Shown here one piece after another: positions 1-13,687 of a stretch of DNA of 64,000 bases. Position 1 is the stretch's first letter. Each line of letters opens with the position of its first letter. A model generated the notes under the pieces. It did not search any database and was not told the DNA's origin. It worked only from the letters and a program-made list of their open reading frames with translations. Source of the DNA: Streblospio benedicti (lineage: Eukaryota; Annelida; Polychaeta; Spionida; Spionidae); NCBI GenBank assembly GCA_019095985.1, contig CM032667.1:35844650-35908649 (forward strand), given 5' to 3'. The position numbers and the translations under genes are program-made.

Positions 1-203
1 ACTCAATATTTTGTTTTGAATCCCAACAATTTAAGATTGATGAACACATTATTCCATCACTGAACAAAGGTCATATCACACCACTTCAACAGTATCAATA
101 AAATGTACAAAGGCTTACTCCTGAACTTCTTGTCAAGAAAGTGTATAAAAAAGGAATGCAAAATTCAAGACTACATCATCCATAACAAAAACAAACAACA
201 TAC

Positions 204-1436
204 TTTGCATAAGCCTTCTCGGCAGAGCACTCCAGAACTTCGTTCTTGTCCTTGGGTGTACATAGACACAAGCTTACCGTTGCGTGTGGGCAGAAAGTCA
301 TCAATGGCGACATCTACCCACTCACCGTAGCGCCAGAAGCGGAAGTGGAAGATGCCAGCATAGCGGTCTGGCTCTTCATCACTCCCTCCCTGCTCCTTGT
401 GGTCTGGGATAACCTGGATTTCGGGGGTGGTATAACATTACATTTTGGGATCACATGCAGCACAGATACTTTGAGTTACATATAGTTTTTTCTTCGTATA
501 CTTCTGCTTTCAATGATCAGACTGAGTGTAGACATTATACATATATTAGGGAGCATTGCTACGCTCTGCTGCACTAATATAGCTGTGTTATGTGAACCAA
601 CCCGTGGCTGGTATATGTAGATCAATAAAACTGTTACATAAATATGTGACTGACCTTCTGCCAGATGTCCTTGTCCTGAGCGAGGCAGGAGCAAGCTGCC
701 ACAAACCAGCAGTTGCCCAGCTCGCCCTGGATCAGGTCATGAGAAGACGCACCGTCCACAAACAGATGCGGGTCCGGGTGGATATCCTAAGGAAATACCA
801 AAACAATGTACACATTCCATGCCATGTTTACTCCTTTATCATACATAAATTGATGTATAATTTCTTGTGTTATCATGCTCCTTTGAACTGACGAGATACT
901 CAGGTCATCAGTCATGTTTTCATTGATTTCCAGGAATTGGCAACAACGTTCTACGTTTCTACGTTCACTTTTACGAAGTTATTTTGAAAGGAGGAACTGG
1001 TGTAAATGTCGGAACTACATGTAAGGAAACAATATAGATTTGTGCAATTATTCATTAATTAACATGTATGCTAATGATAATTTATTTGTTGTTTATTTTT
1101 TCTTGATAACAGTCATTGAATAAACTTACTTTGTACATGTACTTAGTATTCTCAATTTCCATAAATGCAAAGTTCATTGTAACAAAGAAAAAGCAGCAAC
1201 ATTAGTATTAAATATTCAAAAAGAAAGATATTTTTAATATTAACAACTATATTAACCTTTGGCCTTTTCCATTCTATTCCTGCTGCTTTCCCTCCAGACG
1301 AAAACAGAGCCTTTTCATTTGGTGCAAATTCTTCATCTAGAAATAGGTGTCCTGATTCAGTTGCTTGCTTCTTTAGTTCACTGTACTTTTGCCCCTTGTA
1401 AGGTACAGGGGAATTAAAGAAACCAAATACACTCAT
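204..1436 (-). CDS. calpain-type cysteine protease, 5' part (three exons, partial)
   Basis: Calcium-dependent cytosolic cysteine protease of the C2 family. Exon 1 is 1436..1257 (start [10 protein letters not shown], ends IEWKRPK at a GT donor). Exon 2 is 786..655 and carries the catalytic-cysteine motif [11 protein letters not shown]. Exon 3 is 413..204 and carries [16 protein letters not shown] and [15 protein letters not shown]. Exons 1 and 2 join in phase 0 and the acceptors (CTTAG, CCAG) are good. The His and Asn of the triad, the C2-like domain and any EF hands would lie left of the window. Odd: in the last 60 bp of exon 3 the expected calpain sequence (KDKNE, then FWSAL, then EKAYAK) is present but jumps between frames, implying about four small indels. 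The rest of the gene in view is clean. It may therefore be a recently decayed pseudogene or a local assembly fault. The family call is secure; whether the gene works is not. Confidence 0.88.
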
Positions 1437-1869
1437 CTTTCTCTAAACGTTATATGTTCCTGCAAATTGAAAAGGAAAATCACTATCAGAAATTTCTACA
1501 TACAAACTTCCAGTTTTATTTCTGTGCTTGGGATAGACCGTATGAACATGACATGTTCATGTAGTAGCAATATAAGATTATGAAAACATTTTAACAAGTT
1601 ATTTTTATATTTACAAAGTTCATCTTTCACTACACACTTCTTCCTCTTGTCCTGTCCTGGGATCTTTCACCACAGAAAAGAATCCCTCACGCAAATCCAC
1701 AAGAGTGTGATCACAGATCATGTGAATCAGAAAAACCACGAGATAGACTGGGAGTAAGTGTGTGTTGTGGACAGAGAAAGTGATTGGAGAAAAGAACCAT
1801 CAAGGAGGCGATAAAGATACAAGAACAGAGGCAGGTCATGAACAGAGACGAAGGGGCCAACGGATTTTC

Positions 1870-1996
1870 AGCATTGGAAGGCGTGGTGACTAGCCTGTCA
1901 TGCGTAGAGACATTTTGAAAATGGCAACAGCTAGTTGCCAAAGCTGTCAACAATGTAAGAAATATTGTGTTGTGAAAAATGAACTTTGTATTCCAA
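1870..1996. repeat. half copy of the palindromic MITE found at 32053
   Basis: The segment includes CATGCGTAGAGACATTTTG, then ATGGCAACAGCTAGTTGCC and a diverged GTGTTGTGAAAAATGA end. It aligns with one arm and the loop of the 177-bp palindromic element at 32053..32229. The second arm is not visible here, so this looks like an old truncated copy. Confidence 0.55.
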
Positions 1997-2659
1997 CACG
2001 ATGAACACATTCAAGTTTCACCACATCAAAATGAGTAGATGTGCGCGCCAATTGCCATACGGGCGGTAATTATTCGGACGACGATAGAACATAATAAGCA
2101 TACACTCTGTTAGTATTGATTTTGAACAAAAGCAATCTCGAAACGACAGAAGGTGAAGAACGTTTTCAAATTTGAAGCTGTGTGCTATAATTTTGTGAAA
2201 CCCCACAGATTTAAAAACACACTTGCTTGAAAATGAAAGTGTCTGGCAATTGCCGCGTCTATCGTAAGTACAAAAGTAAGCAACAGTATGCGATTAAAGC
2301 TGTATTTTATTAGCTTTGACATTTTCATTTGGCCTCTTTCTACTGTAACATCTATAAAAGAAGTTCGTCGCTATATACAATTACTTTTCTTCATATTTCA
2401 ATGAGAAATTTGGATGTTTATTTGACTTTTATGTGCTTTTTGTCCGAATAATTGGTGCGGGCATCTACACATATTCAGAAAGCAGGTAGATCTATTGTTT
2501 AGATGTCATGATGTTGTTTGGGGTTTGATATTTGTGTAAAATATATGTCTATGTTAGATGCCCAAGCCAGCTTTGATATACCTTAGCAGTTACTCACTTT
2601 AGTTATTCTACGGTTGTAACCTCATAACAGTTACTTATTCTAGTAATTAATAGATGTGC

Positions 2660-2752
2660 TAGATGCGGTTGCCAGTCTCGACAACCATCAGTCTCGTCAC
2701 ACGTACATTTTAGTGACATGATGAGACTCTGATGTATGTCGAGATTCTGTTA
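2660..2752. repeat. degenerate hairpin repeat with GTCTCGACA arms
   Basis: The left part reads GATGCGGTTGCCAGTCTCGA and the right part, reversed, reads TCTCGACATACATCAGAGTC. The two form imperfect arms around an ACATTTTAGTG centre. A related single arm lies near 33829..33880 (GATGCGGTCGCAGAGTCTCG). This is a dispersed non-coding repeat, probably a MITE remnant. Confidence 0.5.
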
Positions 2753-3699
2753 ACATAAAACATAAAAATTTAAAAGGGGATTGGGTGTGCACTGTTCTAT
2801 ATGTGCACTCCGTAGATTTACTATTAAAGGTACTTGTACATATCAATGTATGTTTCATGAATGTTCATAAATCTTTCGGATTTGACGTCTACAGAGATAT
2901 ATATGTGACATTATAGACAATCTGGATTTTCAAAAAAGTGGACCATAGTTCAAAAACCATCAATATGCATGTGTATCTTTATGGACTTTATGAGTCTGCC
3001 CTATAGAGCGCTATATGTTCATTATATACGGAATAGATACTAATAGCCACAATCTTTAATAATGTTCATAAACATTTATACCTTTTATACTGCCAAATAG
3101 TCTTTATATTTTAAAAAACACCAAAAGTACAGTATGGCCACGCCCCTCAATAAAATTAGGTCTCACACGACCAACAATACATCGATTATATTGTTGTTTT
3201 AGGAAAGGTACCCATGCAGCCATGGGTTGCATTATGGTTTCATAAAATGGTCAATTTCATAAATTAAAAAATAACACCTTTTCTATTATTTCTGTGCTAG
3301 CTGTTAAAATCGACATTATTTCCTACAGTAGATCTAGGTATTTTTATTTTATTTTAGATATAAGTGATAGAGCCTAGATAAGTGATAACCAAAAACAAGA
3401 CTATTTTATTTCATAATTTACTTTGGTAGGATCAATCAGATCATAACATCTGTAAAAACATATCACAACATAGCAGGGAGTAGGTGGTGTTAGCAATTTA
3501 AAATGCTAGCTATTAACACTAAATAGAATTATTTTGGTTCAGATCCAACGAATTCTAGATACCAAAGTTTGGCTAGTGAGTGCACTGAAGACTGCTGAGC
3601 AGTTCACTCAATTGCCTGGAGGAGCATTTTTCGTCAACAGCAGTACAAATTAGCTCTAGCTCTACTCTTTGTTGGAATATAAGTCACTGGATTATTAAG

Positions 3700-4226
3700 A
3701 TGGCAGATTCCAAAATCATTAAGTTTTTTGCTGAAGATGCTTTACGCGCAGTGTTTGACAAATTTGATCGTGATAAGAGTAATGTAATTGACTGCAAAGA
3801 GCTTGTAACGTGTCTGATGGAATTGCATGACAATGATCAAGCCAAAGCAAAGGCAGTTGCAATGGTAAGACCGCTAAGAGTAATACAACATCAGAAAGCA
3901 ATTCAAACTAGTTAGATTTTATATTAATAGTGGTGTTTATATGTATGATGAATCAAAGATGTGATTTTTTTCTGTCAATAACTATTTTTGGAAAAGTTAG
4001 TTTTTTATAAGTAAGCTCAACTGTCCAGATGTGTCTGAATACATGAGCATCTGGTATTTCTATCACCATGTACCTAGGATAATGGAGTAATTAACTCCAT
4101 TATCCTAGCATGCACATAATATAAATGCATTACCAGAGCGTTTCTATTGTTGAAAACATTACTTTTTAAAAATCACATAATTTATTCACTCGGATGCCAT
4201 CAATGCATTATAGAATAAATTGTCAC

Positions 4227-4260
<34 letters not shown>

Positions 4261-4420
4261 GTGCATTTATTGTGTTAGCAGATACACAAAATCTACTTGA
4301 AAATCTTTTAGTTAATCATTGTTTCCATTTCAGAAAATGTTAAAAGATACAGACCTGGATGGAGATAAAAAAATCACATGGGAAGAGTTTAGGTCAGCCT
4401 TGTCTGGTGAGACAAGCTAG
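3700..4420 (+). CDS. small two-EF-hand calcium-binding protein (83 aa, two exons)
   Basis: Exon 1 is 3700..3864 (start MADSKIIKFF; donor GTAAGA after GCA ATG). Exon 2 is 4334..4420 (acceptor TTTCAG; ends GETS then TAG). The junction is in phase 0. The first EF loop, DRDKSNVIDCKE, has acidic or oxygen ligands at positions 1, 3, 5, 9 and 12. The second, DLDGDKKITWEE, is canonical. The protein therefore probably binds two Ca2+ as a cytosolic sensor or buffer of the calmodulin/calbindin type. There is no signal peptide, and at 83 residues it is about the size of one EF-hand pair. It starts 2.3 kb from the divergent calpain gene, but a functional link is only inference. The intron contains a poly(A) run (4230..4257) and a perfect hairpin (4074..4108). 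I cannot name an orthologue. Confidence 0.85.
4074..4108. repeat. perfect 15-bp-arm hairpin
   Basis: CTAGGATAATGGAGT, then AATTA, then its exact reverse complement. It lies in the EF-hand gene intron and has no flanking coding sequence. It could be an intronic RNA hairpin or the residue of a tiny MITE. Confidence 0.7.
4230..4257 (+). repeat. poly(A) run
   Basis: An uninterrupted run of about 28 A in the intron of the EF-hand gene, 76 bp before the acceptor. It could be the tail of an old retroposed element; no body is recognisable upstream. Confidence 0.8.
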
Positions 4421-7400
4421 AGAACTCCCAGTTAATACCCAGTACATGTCTGTAGCTATGTCTACTTCATTGATTTCGTATACATAAATCAATTATGTAT
4501 CATGATTAACTTGTCTATATTCATGTATTAGCATATTAATGGAACATAACCTTGATGAGTAGTGGTTTTTGAATGATAATATCCATAATAATGTGATTTT
4601 TAAATATCAAATAGCATGATAATAATTAGGTGCACATTTGATTACGATATTGAATTAATTAATGTAACAAGGAAAAGGAAAGATTACTTTTTTAAGAACG
4701 ATGTATATATATATCAACATTTGCAACTGAAAGTTAGACTTGTTTTGATTCTAAAAAATCAAATATTTGGCTAATAGGTTCAAGATGTGAGAAAAAGATG
4801 ACATCATAAATCGATGAATTATATTTTATTTCATTACAAATCAATTTTCATTTGCAAGTTTCATTATAAAATAATGTTGATTTGAACAACTATTTCTTTA
4901 TAAAATGCATGCAAATATTGTACAATATCATACAATGCCAAATATGTTTCATGTGTTCAGCATTACCATAGAATATTTACAAAACTGCTTTATTCCATAT
5001 CATAATTGACAACATTTGAGCACAAAAGTGTGGAGTCATACAGTACAATGGAAGAGGTGAAGTGCGCATTTTTTTTCTATATGTTTTCAGAACGATAGTT
5101 AGAAAAATTGTATTACAATCCATTATTTTGAATAAATTATTGCTGTTTAGTCACATTGTATGTTCATTTGATTGTCAAGTTAAAAATAAAATAAAGACTT
5201 TGTTACTTGTATTAAAAATCATGAAAAATTATTTATAAAAAAGTGCTACCGGTATGTATTTTGTTTGTAGTTTGTAAATAATGCATTTAACACTATTTCA
5301 TAATGATCATTCCGGTACATATAATTAATTGGACATACTGGTACATACATCAGTTAGTTTTCAACATTTAGTAACACCTCTCTTATAAAATGATTATTTC
5401 ATGCACTATATCTATTAAAAGGATTATGTAGATTCATAAGATGGCATGATGTTTTTCCCTCTTCACTGGTTAAGATGACACCAACCTGTAACAACCCCAC
5501 CTTTGGTTGGGTGATAAAGATTTGACAGAATTGAAAGGAGCAAGGGACATGCAAAGTACCATATAGATCTACATTTAGTAATAAACATTGAGATTGGCAG
5601 AAATCAATTGAGAAAGTGTACATAATTTGACACATATTCACATATTCCACTAGTGTATTAAAATCCGTATCAAAAGTCATTATCCATTTTAATACTAGTA
5701 TCATATTAAATGTCACTGAAAGCACCACATTCATAATGTTCATTATAACTAACATTATATATACATAACGTGTTTTTGGAAACATGTACAAAGCATAGAA
5801 TTAATCATACAGTGTACAAAAGGAAGTCATATAATAATCATACATAATCACAATAGTGGTATTTTCAATCTATTTTATCTATGAATTTTAAAAGCTTAAA
5901 ACTGTTCATAAAGATATAAATAAACTTTGAAGATTATACAGCCTCAGCTTGTCCATAGATAGTCTATGTACACACTGTTTTGATACTCTGTCGGCTTAAT
6001 ACACATTCTCCTGGGGTTAAGTTTATGAAAATTAATTTTCATGTTGATTTCAGTTCAATTTAGTAGTTGGCATCGTGTACATGTATGTATGTAATCATTA
6101 CACACATACATTTAGCAAAGACAAAAAATAAACAATAACCAAACATGACCCTATTTGCTACACAACAAATTGAAATGAATATTTTTACCTTTCATTTTGT
6201 CAGTTTACATTTCACTGTTTATAAAAACTGAGAAATTTAAAATAAGAAATTTACTAAAAATGTCAGACACTTGCATTGACAATATGACTAAATAGTCTAA
6301 ATGATTGAAATATGTAAATCATGTAGTGGGAACCATTAGATAATAGCAACAATTATATGCAGTAAAACATTCCATCTGTTTTCGAAGCAGGTCTAGCATC
6401 GTCATATCACACAATCATATATGCAGAATGTAGCCGTGATCTGATGGTCCTAATCTCTGTGGAAGTAATTTTCAAAATCCAACCAACCAGAAGCCCCACT
6501 AAATGTAAAGGCAGTGTGAATAATAAAGCCGTGCAACTGACGAAGCAGGTCTAGTAGCAGCACAAATGAGGGAAGTTGATGATCAACTTTTAAGATCCAG
6601 AACTTGGATTGTAAAAATGTGTGTACTTACACAGAAAGGGGGATTATTCCGGATGGGTTGGGGGAAGAGCTGGATACATGTACTTTTTTAATGAACCGAT
6701 TGTAGAGGCAGTCATGTATCATCTAGTCATTTTCATGGAATATGTCATAAATTTTCACTCATTGCTAGTTCTGCAAAGCTGCAACACAAATGGACCAATA
6801 CAACACACATTGCATTTAAAAATTAATTTATTTTAAGTGTAACAAGTGAATTGTAACAATGGACATATGCTTAACTTTGGTAGCATGTTTGGATTGTAAC
6901 ACCCTTTTTCTTTACTGCGAAAACAAACAATAATGTAATATGTAGTTGCAAACTGCATTGGCACTAATTACGATTCTCAGATTGAGTTTGCAGCTAGTTA
7001 TCGTTCAGGGGGATTTTTGGGTGTGTTTAAGAGTACATAGGTACTATTTAGCTTGCTTATGCTACTTTGAAAATCCTAAATATTCTAGAAACAAAATTTT
7101 TAAAGGCTGTGAAACTATTTAAGTGGGTAACCACAAATATTTAAGGTTAAAAATTTCAAGGGTTTTACAATATGTGAAAGCAGTTCAGTCCGAGTCATAA
7201 TGAAAGCGTAATGTAGTAATTATCTGTAACATGCTTCCACTAAAAAAATCAGCATCGTATAGTAGAGTAACTTAATGGATTGCCAGGCGCCCAATACTCC
7301 TGAGGAGTTAAAGAAATGTAATAAATTCCAAGATTGATACAGATAGAACATTCTAGTAGAATATAAATATTGGCTCATGCACAGTCCACTTTGCCAAAAT

Positions 7401-9179
7401 GGAAGTGTTTTGTATACATGCTTAATATTTTTCCCTTATAAATTGTAATGATTTACAAAGATTGTGCTTTATGAGACATAAACTCATATAATTAAGAAAA
7501 GAAACAATTAATAGAAGGAATGTGGAAATAATAGAAAATAACAAATATGAAGTTAATGGAGAAATGAGTTTGTAAACATAATAAAAATATTGAACCCAAT
7601 AAAACAAAGATCTTATTTCTTTTTAATTATACTCAAATTATATAACAAGAATATATATATTTATAAAACTATAAATACAAAGGTTTGCATCAATGAATGC
7701 CGACTTTCAACACTCATTGTTGAATAAAAACGGTCCCAACTTATTTGTCACTTCTAATACAAGTCTTTAAACAAAATTCATGGCATGAACTTCTACAAGC
7801 TACATCTACTTCTTACGCAAACACAGAGTAGACATAGTAACAAGGAGATATAAAAATTAATAGAAACATGTAATAATAGAGCAACAAATAAAAATATAAA
7901 GAAAATTTAGATTTTGCTGATCACCAAATACAATGAATCCTGCCTTGTATGTGAAAATTAAATAAAAATATAACAATTTTTCAACTAAAATAATGCAAGG
8001 CTAAATGTTACAATGCGAACAGTGAAGAAAATCTTTAAATGATATTATTTATCGAAAATTGAAATGATATTGAAAAATTGAAATCTTTTGAAATTGAATA
8101 TTGATGTATGTCAAATATTTATTGGACAGCTTAAATTGTTTAAAACCTTTCATATGTAAATAAAAATAAAAATTCATTGTTGAAAATTCTACTATGGCAT
8201 GAAAATTCAATATGTAAAAACGTTTCGAATCTGCATAGAAATACAAGAGACAAAAAAAGATATATTTTTCCGAGACACATTGAAAATGTACTTCAATATC
8301 ATTTTTGATGTTACAAAGAAAACAAAATTATCATCTATTGTTATTATGGGTAATCTTATGATTGAAAGCATATTTTACGAGCTATGACATGTCTATTACA
8401 CAAAAAACTATGGAAAAACAAAGTCAAATTGTTTGCTTTAACATTAACGTTGGAAATTTTGTTATCACAAAAACTATTACATAATTGATATATATATATA
8501 TTTCTACAGAAATCTAAGTCAATGACAATACTAGATATTGTGGCAAAAATCTTAGATAATGATAGATACTAAGTAACATAGTCATTCATGAACTTATCAA
8601 ATGCACAAATCAGTGCAAATCTTCAGAAACCTAAGGTTTAACCAGCAACAATACCCGATATTGTGTAAAATTTCTTAGATATTGATAGTCGATACTAAGC
8701 ACAATCATCCATAAACTTATTAAATGCGCATACACCTCTATATTAGCGTATTTACAATACTTTGCAGAACTACATTTGTCCAACTTCCAAAATCTCTGTA
8801 TTTATTACATTATTTTCACTGATAGGTGGCTCATGATTTGAATACTACCTGTTTATTAAGTTACATAAAATTCATTATACATCTATGAAGTCACAAATAC
8901 AGAACAATCCTTACAATTATACATTCTCCAATGTAAAATGCACAAAACGGTCATCCTACATCAAACTTTCACACACCAGATTTAAATACGAATTAAAATA
9001 GTGACATAAAATCTACACACTTGGCTTTTGAAGACATAACATGGTTGGGATATGGCATAAGTGGATATTACAGACTACTATTCCATTTCACAAATGATCA
9101 TTTAATTTATATGCAATACAAAGAAGGCTCTTACACAATGAGATGTTAATTAACTAGTACATAACACAGAGCATTTCAC
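4421..9179. other. gene-free AT-rich stretch (3' flanks of the EF-hand and Nck genes)
   Basis: No coding exon recognised. The two genes converge here, so the stretch should include both 3' UTRs. AATAAAATAAAG near 5185 is a plausible poly(A) signal for the plus-strand EF-hand gene. The sequence CCAACCAACCAGAAG near 6480 resembles CCAACCAATCAGAAGG near 42182 and may belong to a dispersed repeat. All longer reading frames are AT-rich and without motifs. Confidence 0.5.
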
Positions 9180-11371
9180 TCACACTACCTCTGCACCAGA
9201 TTCCTCACCCGAAGCATCACCTGGATGCGAATAGGGTTTCACCAAAAACAGTTTTTCTGCCCCATGGCGAAATATTGGATGTTTTTTGTAATGTGACACA
9301 AGATCATCCAATGAATCAAAAGTCTGAGGGCCGATGCAGTACATTCCCTGCACATCAACCATAACTCTGAAATGCTTATTCTTCTCTGGTGCCTTTAAAG
9401 TGATCGAGTAATCACCCGCCTGCAAAAAAAAGTTTTTTTTATAAATTGATTCTTGCACAAAATAAGAAAATGCATTTTCGTGTTGTTCTTTTTTTAGCAA
9501 ACAATTTTTTAATGTTGATGAAATTTGTCAAATGAAAGATTACTAAAAACTCTATCCTAAAAGTTAATTGGAATTTCACGATTTTATGTTATTTGTATCA
9601 TTGAATGGTAAAAGTTAATATTTCTTTTAGATGTACAGTTATATTCTAACTTTTCAATTATGTTCTATGTTATAAAAAAATTACAATGTTCACTAGAATA
9701 CAAAAATGTACATACATTAGTTTCACTGTCCCGAATTATGAAGTCTCCATCACTGCCATAGGAGTTGAGAAGAAGTTCTGCGTCTAATCGTTTCACTGCG
9801 CCGTAGTACCATTCCTTGTTTGCAAACGGCCCTGTGAGGTTAAACCGCGCTTTGCTGCCGGATCCAGATGGTGTTCTCGAGCTGCTTGCACCAGCTGAAC
9901 CACCCGACAGACTTGAATTTGACTGTGATTCTGTTGCATGATGGGGATATCCCGAGTCCACACTTTGCACATAATTACGTGGAATAAGACCCACTTCCCC
10001 ATGAACATTACGTGCACGCCACCACTCTGGATCTTCATGCGGCTTCTCTAATACTTCTAATCGCTCATCTTTGTCAAAATTGAGCTCCTCACTATTGGCA
10101 GAGGTATAAGGGTACATTGCAATACAATACTCTAGCTGTGCACGAGTTGCGGTGGGTGCGGAAGATGAATCTCCAGAGCCTCGATCTGCTGGATCAGCAT
10201 ATGTGCTAGTCCCTTCCAAGTCTGTTTCCTCACGCACATAGTTTGATGGAAACCAGCCCACCTTTCCTGTGCTCGGATTGCGACCCTTCCACCAGCCATC
10301 TGATGACTTCTCTAGTACATTGATTCTATCACCTTTCACTAGAGTTAATTCATCTGCCTGCTGTGAAGTGTATGCATACTTAGCAATAGCCGGACAATTA
10401 TCCCCTAGGTCAGTGCCAGCATCTGTGTTGAGGAATGAGTCACCATTCCGAAGGGAATGTTGAACAGCTGAACCTTTCCGTCGACCAAGGGTGTTTCGTA
10501 GTGATGAAAACAAGGATGGCTTCACTTTTTTCACAAAGTTGGATGGTACAAATCCAGAGTCTTTGTTTTGATTTTGTACCTATAATGAAATAATTTTTTT
10601 AAAACTATTGTGATCCGAAGAGTGAATAAAGTCATCAAAAACAATGACAAAAACAAGTTTATTTAGAACCTTATATCTTTCTTAATCCATCTTAACATCT
10701 TATCAATTGAAGTTTGGAAATGATTCAGCAACTATTGTTGTGAAACACAAAAATATTATTTTAGTCATTGAGGTTAATCTTTTCAAATAAAGTCTACTAT
10801 TGGAAATTACTAATAAAATAGTTTCGCTACTCATATACTTTATATACTGGATTAGCTAGGCAACAAAAGAATCTAAACCCTAAGCCCAAACAAAATAATG
10901 TGTGCGTCCTGTTTCATACCAGAAAAATAGTAAAGGGTAGGTAGGGATATTTTGTTGTTGAGACATTTTTCATGTACTTATGGTTGTAATTGAATTCACT
11001 TTTTAGTTTTAACATGATTTCAAAAGGTAAAATAAAACTATTTTTGAGTCATTGTTTCTTTTATGATTATTTCAAAAATCCAAAACATTATCACCTATTT
11101 CTTATTTAATCGGTCACTAGCATGGTTTGAATAAATGTCCAGATTTTCAATAATTGTGAAAAGAAACACCATAGCATCGGCAACAGGAAACATATTTTTT
11201 TGCCTAACCAGAACACCATCATAATTGTAGACCCATGTATAAAATGGCTACCTTCCACCACATCTTTGTGTCATCCAGTAGAATGAGACGCTCATTCTTT
11301 GTCATGTCAAGCTCCTGTGCCTCTTGCGCACGGTAGTCATATTTTGCGATGACATATACTTCATCCCCCAT
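9180..11371 (-). CDS. nck: Nck/Dock SH2-SH3 adaptor protein (about 407 aa, three coding exons)
   Basis: Cytoplasmic adaptor that links phosphotyrosine receptors to actin regulators (WASP, PAK and others, from family knowledge). Exon 1 is 11371..11252 (start [13 protein letters not shown]; ends TKMWWK). Exon 2 is 10579..9716. Exon 3 is 9419..9180 (stop TGA). All junctions are phase 0. The domains run in the Nck order: SH3-1 (ALYDY-type start, WW, then GFVPSNFV), SH3-2 ([27 protein letters not shown]), SH3-3 ([26 protein letters not shown]), then SH2 ([38 protein letters not shown]). Human Nck1 has 377 residues, so this is close to full length with a longer linker. The exon 1 acceptor (TTTCAG at about 11410) lies upstream of the ATG, so there is at least one further 5' UTR exon. 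Coding looks intact. Confidence 0.95.
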
Positions 11372-13687
11372 ACTGTAGCTCCCACCTAAACTAGCTGTAG
11401 GCAACCATCTGAAAGCAAACAAATGAAATAATTAAAAAGTACATGTCAACAAATTTTGTGCAGCAACAGTAATATAATGAAATGAAAATATTTGTCTATC
11501 ATCAGTCAATGTATTAAAAATGGTAGATTTTTGTTGAAGTGATTTGAGATTATGGAATTTCAAAGTTCATACATTTGTTAGGAATTTATGACAATTACTT
11601 TTGTAAATTTACAATTACTTTTGTAAATTTATCATGATTTTATTACATTTATTGTTTTCAAATTTTGTGAGCTATTTGATATTCATGTTTTAACAACATT
11701 TGATGTCTCAAAAAAAAAACCCCAAACCCCAACCATCTATGCTCATGAAAATAAGACCAAACAGGTCATACTAAGAGATAAAGCATCTTGCCTCAACAAA
11801 AAGCTAGCATATATCATTCGTTTCCCTCTGAATATGTTCTGATCAGAACCCTGAATTGGTGAAAATGAGATAGTACCCGAGAGAGTACCCATCCTATAGT
11901 CTTAGAAGGGTATCTGTGTTGTCAGGACGGGTAAAATTTTTGAGTTACATGTACTTGTCCTATGGCCGAGTATTCTCAGTCACCCCAGAAATCTATTTCA
12001 ATTGAATTTACATGGAGTTTGTTGATTTGGACATGTAAATCTTGTGAGGAGGGTAATCTTTTTCAGAATACCTATCCTATGGACAAGTAAGACTTTTTCC
12101 CTGTTCGTGGTCTTGTATTACCTATCAAGAATGCAATAATCCATTTGATCTTCACTGTATTCATTATTATTGATATAAAGATCCAAAATATCCTTTTGTT
12201 TTGCATCATCCCCAATATCTTCCATTTCAAATGTAATACGTTTTATCACATCAGATATGCAATGTAAACACTAATGTGCTAATTGATATGGCACAGGACA
12301 TTTTTAAGTTGTGATTTCTATCACCAAGAAAGTACACTATATACAGTAGCGATGAAATAATTACTGTGCAGCATTTGGTTTCTGAATGAAAGTTGCATAA
12401 TAATGACCACTATCACCGCCAAAGGCTATAATGATCTTTTATAGATATATTGGTTTAGATTATTTGAATCATGAGAGTAAAAATGAAATTAATATCGGAC
12501 ATAATCCGACATATGCATCATAAAATATTTTAATGCCACCTTTTTTCATGTCAACAGAAACATTGCTGCTCAATTGCAAAGATCTGGTATACATGTAAAA
12601 AAAAGTTTATTCAATTGATTTTTGTAACAATGTGACCAGAATATACCCACAAGGAATATAAACACAAGCTACACATCCTTGGTGAAAAATGTACCATCAC
12701 ACTTAAAAAAAAACCCCAAAAGAATGAAAGCCATTCGTGCAAACTTTTCTCATTAAGTGTAATAGTTTTAAATTAATTCACCAATATGTAACAGGACTTG
12801 AACATAATATTCATTTAACATTCCTACAAGTTTAACAAAATGCTTTCATTTACTTGGGAAAAACATGGTGTGTGATCAATACATTGTTGGAACCATAATG
12901 ATGACATTTTTACTATGAATTAAAATAAAAATAAGAACCAGGTCCAGGTGGGCGCATGACCAATAATTTATAAGCCTTGTCGACTAGATTATTTTAACTT
13001 AAATAAGCCATTATGAAAAGCATTTGATCAGATAGATTCAGATGCTGCAACCCTTGATGTGGTGAGCACTGTTAAGAATTTGCCTTATCGCAGCATGTCT
13101 TATCAAGGCTGTACCATGTTTCAAGGAATCATCCATTTGCAAATCGCCCTAACTTTAGACCAATGAAAAGAGTGGACCTGCTCGTGGTATTGATTTTTAT
13201 CATCCTGGTAAGGAAGTTTCATGGCTTGCAGGATAAGGGACAATTTTTGTGTAAAATTTTTATATTATTCTGCTCCCAAGCCCATATTATATTTTCATGC
13301 CAGTTCACACAGAAGGTGATTGGTAACTCACTCATGTCAGATTATTGTCGGATGACTAGTTTTCTTAAAAACCCCGACTATACAAGGTGCATTTATAGAA
13401 GCAGCATAGATAATTGTAATTGTAGGTGGTTTAAAATTTCAAACAAATCAATGTGGGGTGGGGGCATGAAAATCATAACATAATGGCGTCATTCTTTAAT
13501 AAATGCCTTGGGCCATAATAAATAGTAGCCCCCTTATGAGTACCAGAAAATACCATGAAATGTCTTAATATATGCTCATCATGTTCATCATCACTCATCC
13601 ATATTAGTTTACTATGGTTTTAAGGTGACTTAGAAGTAGTACTGTGCTTCACAACGGCCACACCACCAGGATCAAAGGAATGAGACT

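Larger units (their letters stand above)
1437..3699. other. intergenic space between calpain and the EF-hand gene
   Basis: This is the shared 5' region of two divergent genes. I see no coding exon in it. It holds a half copy of a palindromic MITE (about 1870-1995) and a degenerate hairpin repeat (about 2660-2750), both listed separately. The remainder is AT-rich sequence with no recognised motif. Confidence 0.6.

Noticed and set aside
9793-10038. 81-codon minus frame inside Nck exon 2
   Set aside because: Alternate-frame shadow of the SH3-3/linker coding sequence.
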